NCBI GenBank assembly: GCA_017476305.1
Contig: JAFVAA010000937.1
Span: forward strand, 1-7,067
Length of the DNA: 7,067 nucleotides
Reading direction: 5' to 3'
From: Lachnospiraceae bacterium
GTDB taxonomy: Bacteria; Bacillota; Clostridia; Lachnospirales; Lachnospiraceae
The position numbers were made by a program, and so were the translations under genes. Positions within the stretch are counted from its first letter, which is position 1. Every line of letters begins with the position of its first letter. The notes below the pieces were generated by a model, which was not told the origin of the DNA, made no database searches, and saw only the letters and a list, made by a program, of their open reading frames with translations. Positions 1 to 4,543 of the stretch are shown here, piece by piece.

Positions 1-42
1 GCTTCGGTGGAGCTGTGGAAAAAAGAATTGGAAATGCTTTAA
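1..42 (+). CDS. C-terminal tail of an unidentified gene (5' end outside window)
   Basis: Reading frame 1 is open from the first base and ends at TAA (40-42), giving the tail ASVELWKKELEML. The charged, amphipathic end is compatible with the C-terminus of a cytoplasmic protein, but 13 residues are too few to name a family. The stop overlaps the minus-strand stop of the potassium-channel gene (39-41), a compact convergent arrangement that is common in Firmicutes and mildly supports a real gene end. It could also be a chance open frame. Confidence 0.35.
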   Translation, partial: ASVELWKKELEML

Positions 43-755
43 TCCTTCTCCCCGTTTACCTCCTCTAAATAACCCGCAGTAATGATACTGGCAGGCAGGG
101 CGATGACTGCTACGCCGATGAGGGAGGAAATCATGGTAATAATCTGTCCCGCCGTCGATACCGGATAAATGTCACCATATCCTACGGTAGTGAGAGAGAT
201 GGTCGCCCAGTACACAGCATCGAAGAAGCTGTCGAAGGTGTCTGTCTCAACATTGAAGACCACCAGAGCGGAAATCAGGACATACACTACCACCAGGCCA
301 AATACGACCATGAGGGCATCCTTTTGCTTTTTAAAGACCTTCAAAAGCAGCAGGATATTTTTCGAATACCTTACGACCTTCAGAACCCGAAGCACACGAA
401 ACGCGCGCATCAGACGAATCACCTTTGTGATTTTAAATCCATTGCTCAGTATACTTAGCGATGGAAGGATGCTGAGCAGGTCAATCAGTGCCATCGGGGT
501 AAATGGGTATTTGAAAAAAGCAATGGCATTTTTTTCTCCCATTTTATAGTCCGCTGTCACCAAACGAAGAATATAATCCAGAATGAAAATAGCGGTCGAA
601 ACCCTGTCCATCCACAAAAACATTGGTGTAATGTGCTTAAACGCCAGCGGAATCAGGCTTGCCATGATCACAAGAATCATAAACACATCATAAATCCTGC
701 TTAATACGTCATCTTCCCCAGCCACTTCAATAATTTCGTAAATTCTTTTTCTCAT
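39..755 (-). CDS. Voltage-gated-type potassium channel (six-TM, single pore domain)
   Basis: This 238-aa integral membrane protein has the layout of prokaryotic Kv-type channels, which move K+ across the cytoplasmic membrane and assemble as tetramers. The selectivity filter TVGYGD is at residues 190-195, preceded by the pore helix (about 179-189). Hydrophobic segments fit S1 (about 21-40), S2 (52-68), S3 (86-104), S5 (147-168) and S6 (203-228). S4 (109-131) carries basic residues every third position (R114, R117, R120, R123, K126, R129), the signature of a voltage sensor. Length is normal for the family, and the tail after S6 is only about 10 residues, so there is no RCK or cyclic-nucleotide domain. 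The ATG at 753-755 is preceded by AGGAG (minus strand, 761-765) with suitable spacing. No separate good promoter is visible just upstream, so co-transcription with the small genes at 764-1082 is likely. Gating is inferred from S4 only; no physiological role can be read from the neighbours. Confidence 0.93.
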   Translation of the reverse strand: MRKRIYEIIEVAGEDDVLSRIYDVFMILVIMASLIPLAFKHITPMFLWMDRVSTAIFILDYILRLVTADYKMGEKNAIAFFKYPFTPMALIDLLSILPSLSILSNGFKITKVIRLMRAFRVLRVLKVVRYSKNILLLLKVFKKQKDALMVVFGLVVVYVLISALVVFNVETDTFDSFFDAVYWATISLTTVGYGDIYPVSTAGQIITMISSLIGVAVIALPASIITAGYLEEVNGEKD

Positions 756-763
756 ATGAACTC

Positions 764-847
764 CTAAACTGTTTTTATTTTTCCTATAATCCCACCTTTT
801 GAGCCATGATAGAGTTTTTTGTTATCATTGAATTTCATGATGCTCAT
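764..847 (-). pseudogene. 27-codon remnant resembling the N-terminus of a DUF3990-type protein
   Basis: On the minus strand an ATG (845-847) follows a good ribosome-binding site (AGGAG near 856-860) and opens 27 codons ending in TAG (764-766). The peptide contains LYHGSKGGIIGKI, which resembles from memory the opening of DUF3990 proteins (L-Y/F-H-G-S then G-I-x-G-x-I). In intact members this is followed by about 130 more residues with a F-G-K-G-F-Y type motif; here the frame stops at once and the rest is absent. A second in-frame ATG lies at 836-838. The stop codon forms part of the AGGAG ribosome-binding site of the potassium-channel gene, whose start is 8 bases further on, so the stub could couple translation to the channel. 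The 69-aa gene is 25 bases upstream. The alternative is a genuine short leader peptide. Confidence 0.6.
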
Positions 848-872
848 TTTAATATTCTCCTATATTTAATGT

Positions 873-1082
873 TTACATTTTTTGCAATCTGTGTTTCTCA
901 CATATTATATCCGTGGCATATTCTTCATCCACAGTGTGCAGACCGGGGTAGCAGTCTATGAGTTCTATGACTTTGTCCATCATGAAGCTTTTTTCAGCAG
1001 CCAGTTCGTAAATCTTTGCCTGATTTTTGCAAATGTCGTAATTGATTTTACCTTCTACTGTGTTATGATTGATGCCTGGCAT
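873..1082 (-). CDS. Small protein of unknown function (DUF3791-like, DUF3990-neighbour type)
   Basis: This is a 69-aa soluble, mixed-charge protein with no signal peptide or membrane segment. The stretch INYDICKNQAKIYELA (residues 14-29) and the LHTVDEEYATDII segment (48-60) resemble, from memory, small proteins found next to DUF3990 genes in Lachnospiraceae (DUF3791-type LHT...EYI.DDI endings). No biochemical function is established for that group. The DUF3990-like stub directly downstream strengthens the link. Start choice: GTGGGGTG lies about 7 bases before the ATG (1080-1082), and a strong promoter sits just upstream at 1110-1139, giving a leader of about 20 bases. The overlapping plus-strand frame (882-1109) lacks such signals. 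The gene may be a shortened relic, because the expected middle region seems brief. Confidence 0.72.
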   Translation of the reverse strand: MPGINHNTVEGKINYDICKNQAKIYELAAEKSFMMDKVIELIDCYPGLHTVDEEYATDIICEKHRLQKM

Positions 1083-1109
1083 GTTATATCACCCCACTTT
1101 CTCTGGTAG

Positions 1110-1139
1110 ATTATATCACTTTTGTTTGGTTTTTTTCAA
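1110..1139 (-). promoter_or_regulatory. Sigma-A-type promoter with extended -10 for the minus-strand operon
   Basis: Read on the minus strand, TTGAAA (1134-1139) is followed after 18 bases by a perfect TATAAT (1110-1115). TGA lies immediately before it, giving an extended -10. Transcription would start near 1103, about 20 bases before the 69-aa gene's ATG. The octamer GTGATATA occurs both at this -10 (1112-1119) and in the ribosome-binding region (1085-1092), and recurs in the 11-bp repeat array upstream, so the same factor could bind all three. That last point is inference. Confidence 0.7.
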
Positions 1140-1163
1140 CTGCAATATACAAACGATGCCTGA

Positions 1164-1223
1164 AAAGTAAACACTCTTTCATTCATGGTGCTATCAGCAA
1201 AGGCTGATATGGGTGTTTACTTT
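1164..1223. repeat. Nested inverted repeat (11-bp outer arms, 7-bp inner hairpin)
   Basis: Outer arms AAAGTAAACAC (1164-1174) and GTGTTTACTTT (1213-1223) are perfect reverse complements. Inside, TATCAGC (1192-1198) and GCTGATA (1203-1209) form a 7-bp stem with loop AAAG. The arms are separated by 17 bases on the left and 3 on the right. There is no T-run on either strand right after the structure, so it is not a classical terminator. It lies about 25 bp upstream of the minus-strand promoter and could be an operator, a structured RNA segment or a small repeat element. Confidence 0.8.
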
Positions 1224-1253
1224 GAAAGTACTCGAAATACATATTAGAAAAGG

Positions 1254-1271
1254 GTGCTATGCTCATAGCAC
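1254..1271. repeat. Short perfect inverted repeat
   Basis: GTGCTATG (1254-1261) and CATAGCAC (1264-1271) are perfect reverse complements separated by two bases. The left arm belongs to the octamer GGTGCTAT, which also occurs at 1187-1194 and 1421-1428, so the three structured parts of this gene-free region share sequence. The compact symmetry suits a dimeric DNA-binding protein or a small hairpin; no T-run follows. Confidence 0.6.
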
Positions 1272-1276
1272 AATCA

Positions 1277-1397
1277 TTCCTATAACACTTTAGGGCATGG
1301 AGCTGAGCGGGGGCATGTAATTCCTATATCATTCCTATATCACTCCTATAACAGAATGGGCAGATTACTATAACACTCCTATATCATTCCTATAACA
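1277..1397. repeat. Phased array of an 11-bp direct repeat (consensus YTCCTATAWCA, 7 copies)
   Basis: Copies start at 1277, 1321, 1332, 1343, 1365, 1376 and 1387. Six match YTCCTATAWCA exactly; the one at 1365 has a single change (A for C at position 3). All starts differ by whole multiples of 11, even across the degenerate stretches at 1288-1320 (33 bp) and 1354-1364 (11 bp), so the register is kept over 121 bp. An 11-bp period is close to one helical turn and would place sites on nearly the same face of DNA. Such arrays occur as replication iterons and as tandem regulator sites, but no replication protein is encoded here. Read on the minus strand the unit is TGWTATAGGAR, related to the GTGATATA at the nearby minus-strand promoter. 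Confidence 0.85.
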
Positions 1398-1399
1398 TC

Positions 1400-1590
1400 A
1401 TACGGCTGGAAAGCAGAAAAGGTGCTATCAGTTTCTAACGGACGGGAGGTCCGGTGGAGGCTGGCGGCACTTTTTTTGCGTTCAGAGCCGGGGATGTGGC
1501 GGAATATTTCCGGCTTGCCGGTATATCGGGGTTCAAGGGACTTCTCCCTTGCCAGTGTAAAACGCAATGCGTTTTACGAATCTGGCAAAA
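1400..1590. other. Gene-free, hairpin-rich and GC-richer stretch
   Basis: I see no convincing gene here, but several inverted repeats are close together. These are CGGAC/GTCCG around 1438-1452; AGCCGG (1486-1491) with CCGGCT (1510-1515); CCGG-CTTG-CCGG (1510-1521); CAAGGGA-CTTC-TCCCTTG (1534-1551); and the strong compound hairpin at 1549-1588. The CCGG and TTG arms are shared between competing stems, so alternative foldings are possible. Composition is visibly richer in G and C than both flanks. Short open frames crossing it on both strands lack a ribosome-binding site or family signature. It could be a non-coding RNA, a non-autonomous mobile element or another repeated intergenic element. 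Confidence 0.5.
1549..1588. repeat. Strong compound inverted repeat (7 + 10 bp arms)
   Basis: Inner arms GTAAAACGCA (1557-1566) and TGCGTTTTAC (1568-1577) are perfect complements around a single base. Outer arms TTGCCAG (1549-1555) and CTGGCAA (1582-1588) are also perfect. The inner and outer pairs are separated by 1 base on the left and 4 on the right. No T-run follows on the plus strand (AAAATTG). On the minus strand the sequence continues as GGGAGAAG, so neither strand looks like an intrinsic terminator. Confidence 0.75.
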
Positions 1591-1668
1591 ATTGTACACA
1601 AGGTTTTGGGAGTGGGTAAATAAAAAAAAATCTGAAAAAACGTCAATTCAAGATACTTGTTTCGGACA

Positions 1669-1697
1669 TTGTTTAGAAGAAAAAAAGAAAATATAAT
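1669..1697 (+). promoter_or_regulatory. Probable promoter of the GAF-GGDEF gene
   Basis: TATAAT (1692-1697) matches the -10 consensus exactly. TTGTTT (1669-1674) is a partial -35 with a 17-base spacer. The expected start near 1704 leaves a leader of about 18 bases that includes the ribosome-binding site GAGGGG (1711-1716). The surrounding DNA is very A-rich, so a perfect -10 by chance is possible. Confidence 0.5.
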
Positions 1698-1721
1698 AAG
1701 TTTAGAAAGTGAGGGGATGAC

Positions 1722-2726
1722 ATGGAGAAGGAACAGGAAAGAATTATAAAAAGAGCATGGAATACAGCAGAGGTGGTCATTAAATGTGCCCGTATCATGC
1801 GAAGACCAGGTGATTTTGATTGTGCCATTACTGATGTTTTAAAGGAATTGGCAAACTCTATCCAGCCGGAGCGTCTATACATCGTGAACAATGGAGATTT
1901 TGGAAACACTATTTCCTATGAATGGACAAATACGGGGGCTGCTTCTGCCAGGGAGATATTTAAGGAACTTCCGCCGAAGGTTATCAGGGGGTTTGGAGAA
2001 TATGTAAAGAAAAATCCGGGAGTTCCATTAATCATGGAAGATATTGGATTTTTGATGGAAGAGGAGCCGGATACATATCAGGAAATGAGCAAACGAAAAC
2101 TGCGGAACATGATTTCTGTTTCTCTGTATTATGATAATCAAATATTTGGAAATCTGACCTGTGATAATTTTAACAATAATCAGGTCTATGACATTAGGGA
2201 ATTGATGGAAACTGTAGCATTTTTTCTGTCTTCTGAGATGGCAAACAGAAATTTAATGAACAGACTGGAACTTTTAAGTAATACAGACCTTTTAACAAAT
2301 GTATATAACAGAAATGCATATAGTGCAATGGTGGCAGAATTAAAAAGGAAAAAGCAGCCTGTGGGTGTTATCTATGCAGATTTGAACGGCTTAAAAAAGA
2401 TTAATGACATCTATGGCCATGAGGCAGGAGATAAAGCAATTAAGCGAATGGGAGATATCTTAAAGGAAGATTTCTTTAGAAAAGAGATTTATCGGATCGG
2501 TGGAGATGAATTTGTGGTCATTATGCCGCAAATTCCGGAAGAAAGCTTTTTGAACAGGAAAGAGCAGTTGATTAACAGACTGCGGACAGCAAATGATATA
2601 TCGGTTTCAGTAGGAACTTTTTGGTGCGAGTCTTCTGAAAATATTGAGTTAGCGATTAAAGAGGCAGATGTTGCCATGTATCGAAGGAAAAAGAGGTACT
2701 ACGATGGGATTGCGGAGCAAAGATAG
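1722..2726 (+). CDS. GAF-like sensor / GGDEF diguanylate cyclase
   Basis: This 334-aa cytoplasmic protein has no membrane segment. The C-terminal part (about 187-330) is a GGDEF domain: it opens with D-L-L-T-N-V-Y-N-R (189-197), has the nucleotide/metal segment A-D-L-N-G-L-K with D220, then I-N-D-I-Y-G-H and an intact GGDEF at 260-264. The active-site motif predicts synthesis of cyclic di-GMP from two GTP. The RxxD inhibitory site expected five residues before GGDEF is absent (F-F-R-K instead), so product inhibition through that site is unlikely. The N-terminal about 185 residues resemble a GAF-type sensory domain; its ligand is unknown. The ATG is preceded by GAGGGG with 5-base spacing and a promoter at 1669-1697. 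It is followed by 118 bases before the epimerase, so it is probably a separate unit. No c-di-GMP effector or PilZ/EAL gene is visible in the window. Confidence 0.92.
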   Translation: MEKEQERIIKRAWNTAEVVIKCARIMRRPGDFDCAITDVLKELANSIQPERLYIVNNGDFGNTISYEWTNTGAASAREIFKELPPKVIRGFGEYVKKNPGVPLIMEDIGFLMEEEPDTYQEMSKRKLRNMISVSLYYDNQIFGNLTCDNFNNNQVYDIRELMETVAFFLSSEMANRNLMNRLELLSNTDLLTNVYNRNAYSAMVAELKRKKQPVGVIYADLNGLKKINDIYGHEAGDKAIKRMGDILKEDFFRKEIYRIGGDEFVVIMPQIPEESFLNRKEQLINRLRTANDISVSVGTFWCESSENIELAIKEADVAMYRRKKRYYDGIAEQR

Positions 2727-2739
2727 GCGGAGATGTGGT

Positions 2740-2759
2740 TATTCAGTCAAGCCTGAATA
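2740..2759. repeat. 7-bp inverted repeat after the GGDEF gene (operator or weak terminator)
   Basis: TATTCAG and CTGAATA are perfect arms around a 6-base centre (2747-2752). No T-run follows (GATACACC), so as a terminator it would be poor. Its place 14 bases after the GGDEF stop and upstream of the sugar cluster also suits an operator. A TATACT hexamer (2773-2778) lies just downstream, but no good -35 is found at the right distance. Confidence 0.4.
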
Positions 2760-2777
2760 GATACACCTAGATTATAC

Positions 2778-2797
2778 TTTACATATCAGTATGTGAA
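2778..2797. repeat. Operator-like palindrome upstream of the epimerase gene
   Basis: TTTACATA (2778-2785) and TATGTGAA (2790-2797) pair over 8 bp with one G-T wobble around the centre TCAG. It overlaps the end of the possible -10 TATACT (2773-2778), where a repressor site would block transcription of the cluster. It does not show the central CG typical of LacI-family operators or catabolite-response elements, so the binding factor is unknown. Confidence 0.35.
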
Positions 2798-2844
2798 AAT
2801 TTGCAGGCACGAAGGTGTGAAACGTGGCAAAGGGGGAAAGTGAA

Positions 2845-3495
2845 ATGGAAAGATTATTATGTCCGTCTATGATGTGTGCGAATTATGGACATCTTGCAGA
2901 TGAAGTCAGGGCATTGGATGATGCCGGAGCAGATATTTTTCATTGCGATATCATGGATGGAAATTTTGTTCCAAACTTTACAATGGGTGTGATGGATATA
3001 CAGACGATACGACGGTATACAGATAAAAAGGTGGATTGTCATTTGATGATTGAAAATCCGGGAAATAAGGTAGATTGGTTCATAGATGCCGGAGCAGACA
3101 TCATTTATATTCACCCGGAATCCGAACGCTATGTGGTAAAAGCACTTGCACACATAAAGGAACGGGGTGTGGATGCCGGGATTGCCGTAAATCCGGATAC
3201 TAGTGTTGCGAGCATTACAGAAATCTTAAATTTGTGCGATTATGTGATGGTGATGACAGTAAATCCGGGATTTGCCGGACAGAGTTTCATTGATTTTACT
3301 GCCAAAAAAATCAGGCAGCTTGTAGAGTTAAAAAAAGAGTATGGCTATAAGCTGATGATTGATGGACATTGTACTCCGCAGGTCGTAGAGGATATGTCGG
3401 AAATGGGAGCAGACGGATTTATTTTAGGAACCAGCGGTCTGTTTAAAAAGGGCGAATCGTATGCAGACATGATGCGGGCACTAAGGAATGGTTAA
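2845..3495 (+). CDS. Ketose-phosphate 3-epimerase, AlsE-like branch of the ribulose-phosphate 3-epimerase family
   Basis: This 216-aa single-domain TIM barrel is of normal length for the family, which inverts C3 of ketose phosphates with a bound divalent metal. Numbered from the chosen ATG, the metal and catalytic residues are visible: H33 and D35 in F-H-C-D-I-M-D-G, H66 in D-C-H-L-M-I, and D173 in M-I-D-G-H-C. D35 and D173 are the expected acid/base pair. The segments VMTVNPGFAGQ (136-146) and GTSGLF (195-200) resemble D-allulose-6-phosphate 3-epimerase (AlsE) more than housekeeping Rpe, which usually has VMSVNPGFGGQ and a G-S-x-I-F ending. Position in a sugar cluster agrees, but a pentose-phosphate substrate is not excluded. 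Start: ATG 2845 has AGGGGG eight bases upstream and gives the usual short lead into L-L-C-P-S-M-M. An alternative GTG at 2824 with GAAGGTG upstream would add 7 residues (MAKGESE). Confidence 0.9.
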   Translation: MERLLCPSMMCANYGHLADEVRALDDAGADIFHCDIMDGNFVPNFTMGVMDIQTIRRYTDKKVDCHLMIENPGNKVDWFIDAGADIIYIHPESERYVVKALAHIKERGVDAGIAVNPDTSVASITEILNLCDYVMVMTVNPGFAGQSFIDFTAKKIRQLVELKKEYGYKLMIDGHCTPQVVEDMSEMGADGFILGTSGLFKKGESYADMMRALRNG

Positions 3496-3576
3496 TTAAT
3501 TACTTTTAACACTTTGTCGCCCGCAGTACCATATGCGTAAGTACTGCAAGCGACAAAGTGAAAAGTTAATTATTAA
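3492..3576. repeat. Long imperfect hairpin (about 33 bp) between epimerase and LacI-like genes
   Basis: From the loop outwards: GCAGTAC/GTACTGC (3523-3529 with 3541-3547), a CC/AA mismatch, CACTTTGTCGC/GCGACAAAGTG (3510-3520 with 3550-3560), a two-A bulge, ACTTTT/AAAAGT (3502-3507 with 3561-3566), then an A/T-rich nine-pair extension with single-base bulges. The loop is 11 bases (3530-3540). The left arm includes the stop codon of the epimerase (3493-3495). No T-run follows on either strand, so it is not a standard intrinsic terminator. Size, A/T-rich TTAA-type ends and near-symmetry suit a small non-autonomous mobile element (MITE-like) or an intra-operon mRNA-stabilising stem. Confidence 0.85.
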
Positions 3577-3602
3577 TAGTTTCTAAGGGGAGGTAGAAAT
3601 AG

Positions 3603-4439
3603 ATGTATGAAAAAGAAAAATGGATTGGCATGATTGTACCGACATTGGATAATTCTTTTTTCTCCAGTCTGGCATATTATGTGGAACGTGAGATGGTGCT
3701 TAAGAATATAGGCACTTTGATTGTAAATAGTGCGAATGATGCAGAAAATGAAATCAGGTATATGAAAATGTTTGCGGAGCTTGGTGCAAGTGGGATGATC
3801 AGCGTGAGCGGTCTGGCAGAATTTCCGGATGATATTTTTTCAGAAGGGTTTCCGCTTGTGTGGATTGACAGGATTCCAAAATCAAAGAGACCTGTTCCAT
3901 GGGTGGGAAATGATGATGCCGGTGCGATGGAACTTGCCACCAGGTACCTGCTGAAAAAAGGTTCTAAAAATATTCTCCTGCTCCCGGGGTATATAGCACA
4001 GGGACAGGATAATCTAAGGGTGGAAGGCTACAGGCGGGCTTTGAAAAAAGAGGGTATTCCTTATGATGAAAGGTATGTGCTATACAGGAACGGAAAAAAA
4101 TCATCCGAGGCAGAAACAGGGGAACTTGTAGTCGGAGCTATAAAAGGCGGGATGCCAGTAGATGCGATTATTACCAGCAGTGACAGGGCAGCCTTTGGTG
4201 CAGCCCACGCATTGCAAAGGATTGAATATTTTGTTCAAGAGGATATCAGGCTTCTTAGTTTTGACAACTCTCCTTATGCAGCCCTTACTTCACCGGCCCT
4301 TACTACACTGGACCGGAAACCGGAAGAGTTAGCTTCAAGAGCCTGTGAAGTACTGGCGGAAATGATGGAGGGGAAAGAGAAAATCCATATGGAAAACAGG
4401 ATAGAGGTTTCTCTGGTAGAGCGTGTTTCGACCAGGTAG
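3603..4439 (+). CDS. LacI-family sugar-binding domain protein lacking the DNA-binding HTH domain
   Basis: This 278-aa protein begins directly with the ligand-binding (periplasmic-binding-protein-like) domain of LacI/GalR regulators. Landmarks: GMIVPTLDNSFFSSLA (9-24), VGNDDAGAMELATRYLL (101-117), RVEGYRRALKKEGI (139-152), AIITSSDRAAFGAAHAL (188-204) and LLSFDNSPYAALTSPALTTL (217-236). LacI proteins are normally about 330-340 aa, with a roughly 60-residue N-terminal HTH and hinge helix; here only about 7 residues precede the core. A TAG stop lies in frame immediately before the ATG (3600-3602), and only 107 bases separate it from the epimerase gene, too few for an HTH in any frame. The ribosome-binding site GGGGAGG ends 10 bases before the ATG, so translation is well supported. 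There is no signal peptide, so it is cytoplasmic. It could bind a sugar or phosphosugar and act through a partner, or be a truncated regulator no longer able to bind DNA. Confidence 0.87.
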   Translation: MYEKEKWIGMIVPTLDNSFFSSLAYYVEREMVLKNIGTLIVNSANDAENEIRYMKMFAELGASGMISVSGLAEFPDDIFSEGFPLVWIDRIPKSKRPVPWVGNDDAGAMELATRYLLKKGSKNILLLPGYIAQGQDNLRVEGYRRALKKEGIPYDERYVLYRNGKKSSEAETGELVVGAIKGGMPVDAIITSSDRAAFGAAHALQRIEYFVQEDIRLLSFDNSPYAALTSPALTTLDRKPEELASRACEVLAEMMEGKEKIHMENRIEVSLVERVSTR

Positions 4440-4543
4440 AGTGATATGGGGGCTTATATGAGAGGTTGAGCTATCGTTTATGGGGGATGGAGTGGATACT
4501 TTGCTTGAGAGGATAAGATTCGTTTGAAAGGGAGGGAGAAGGG

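Noticed and set aside
882..1109. 75-codon plus-strand frame antisense to the 69-aa gene
   Set aside because: It has no ribosome-binding site or family signature, and the minus strand has both a promoter and a strong ribosome-binding site in exactly the right places.
1136..1186. 16-residue minus-strand frame MNERVFTFQASFVYCS
   Set aside because: No Shine-Dalgarno precedes it, and it overlaps both the nested palindrome and the -35 element of the next promoter, so expression is unsupported.
1277..1397. CRISPR array
   Set aside because: The repeat unit is 11 bp and mostly directly tandem, without 30-40-bp unique spacers, and no cas genes are present.
1421..1477. Possible plus-strand terminator (GTGC ... 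GCAC followed by seven T)
   Set aside because: The pairing arms are only 4 bp, far apart, and there is no plus-strand gene upstream for it to terminate. The T-run alone is not enough.
1526..1555. GGTTCAA segment resembling a tRNA T-loop
   Set aside because: No cloverleaf, acceptor stem or anticodon arm can be built around it. The bases are better explained by the CAAGGGA/TCCCTTG hairpin.
1379..1619. Open frames of 62-65 codons on both strands through the hairpin-rich block
   Set aside because: They lie over inverted repeats, lack ribosome-binding sites, and read as translations of structured DNA with arginine/serine-rich composition. They are treated as spurious, although a repeated element could make them recur in databases.
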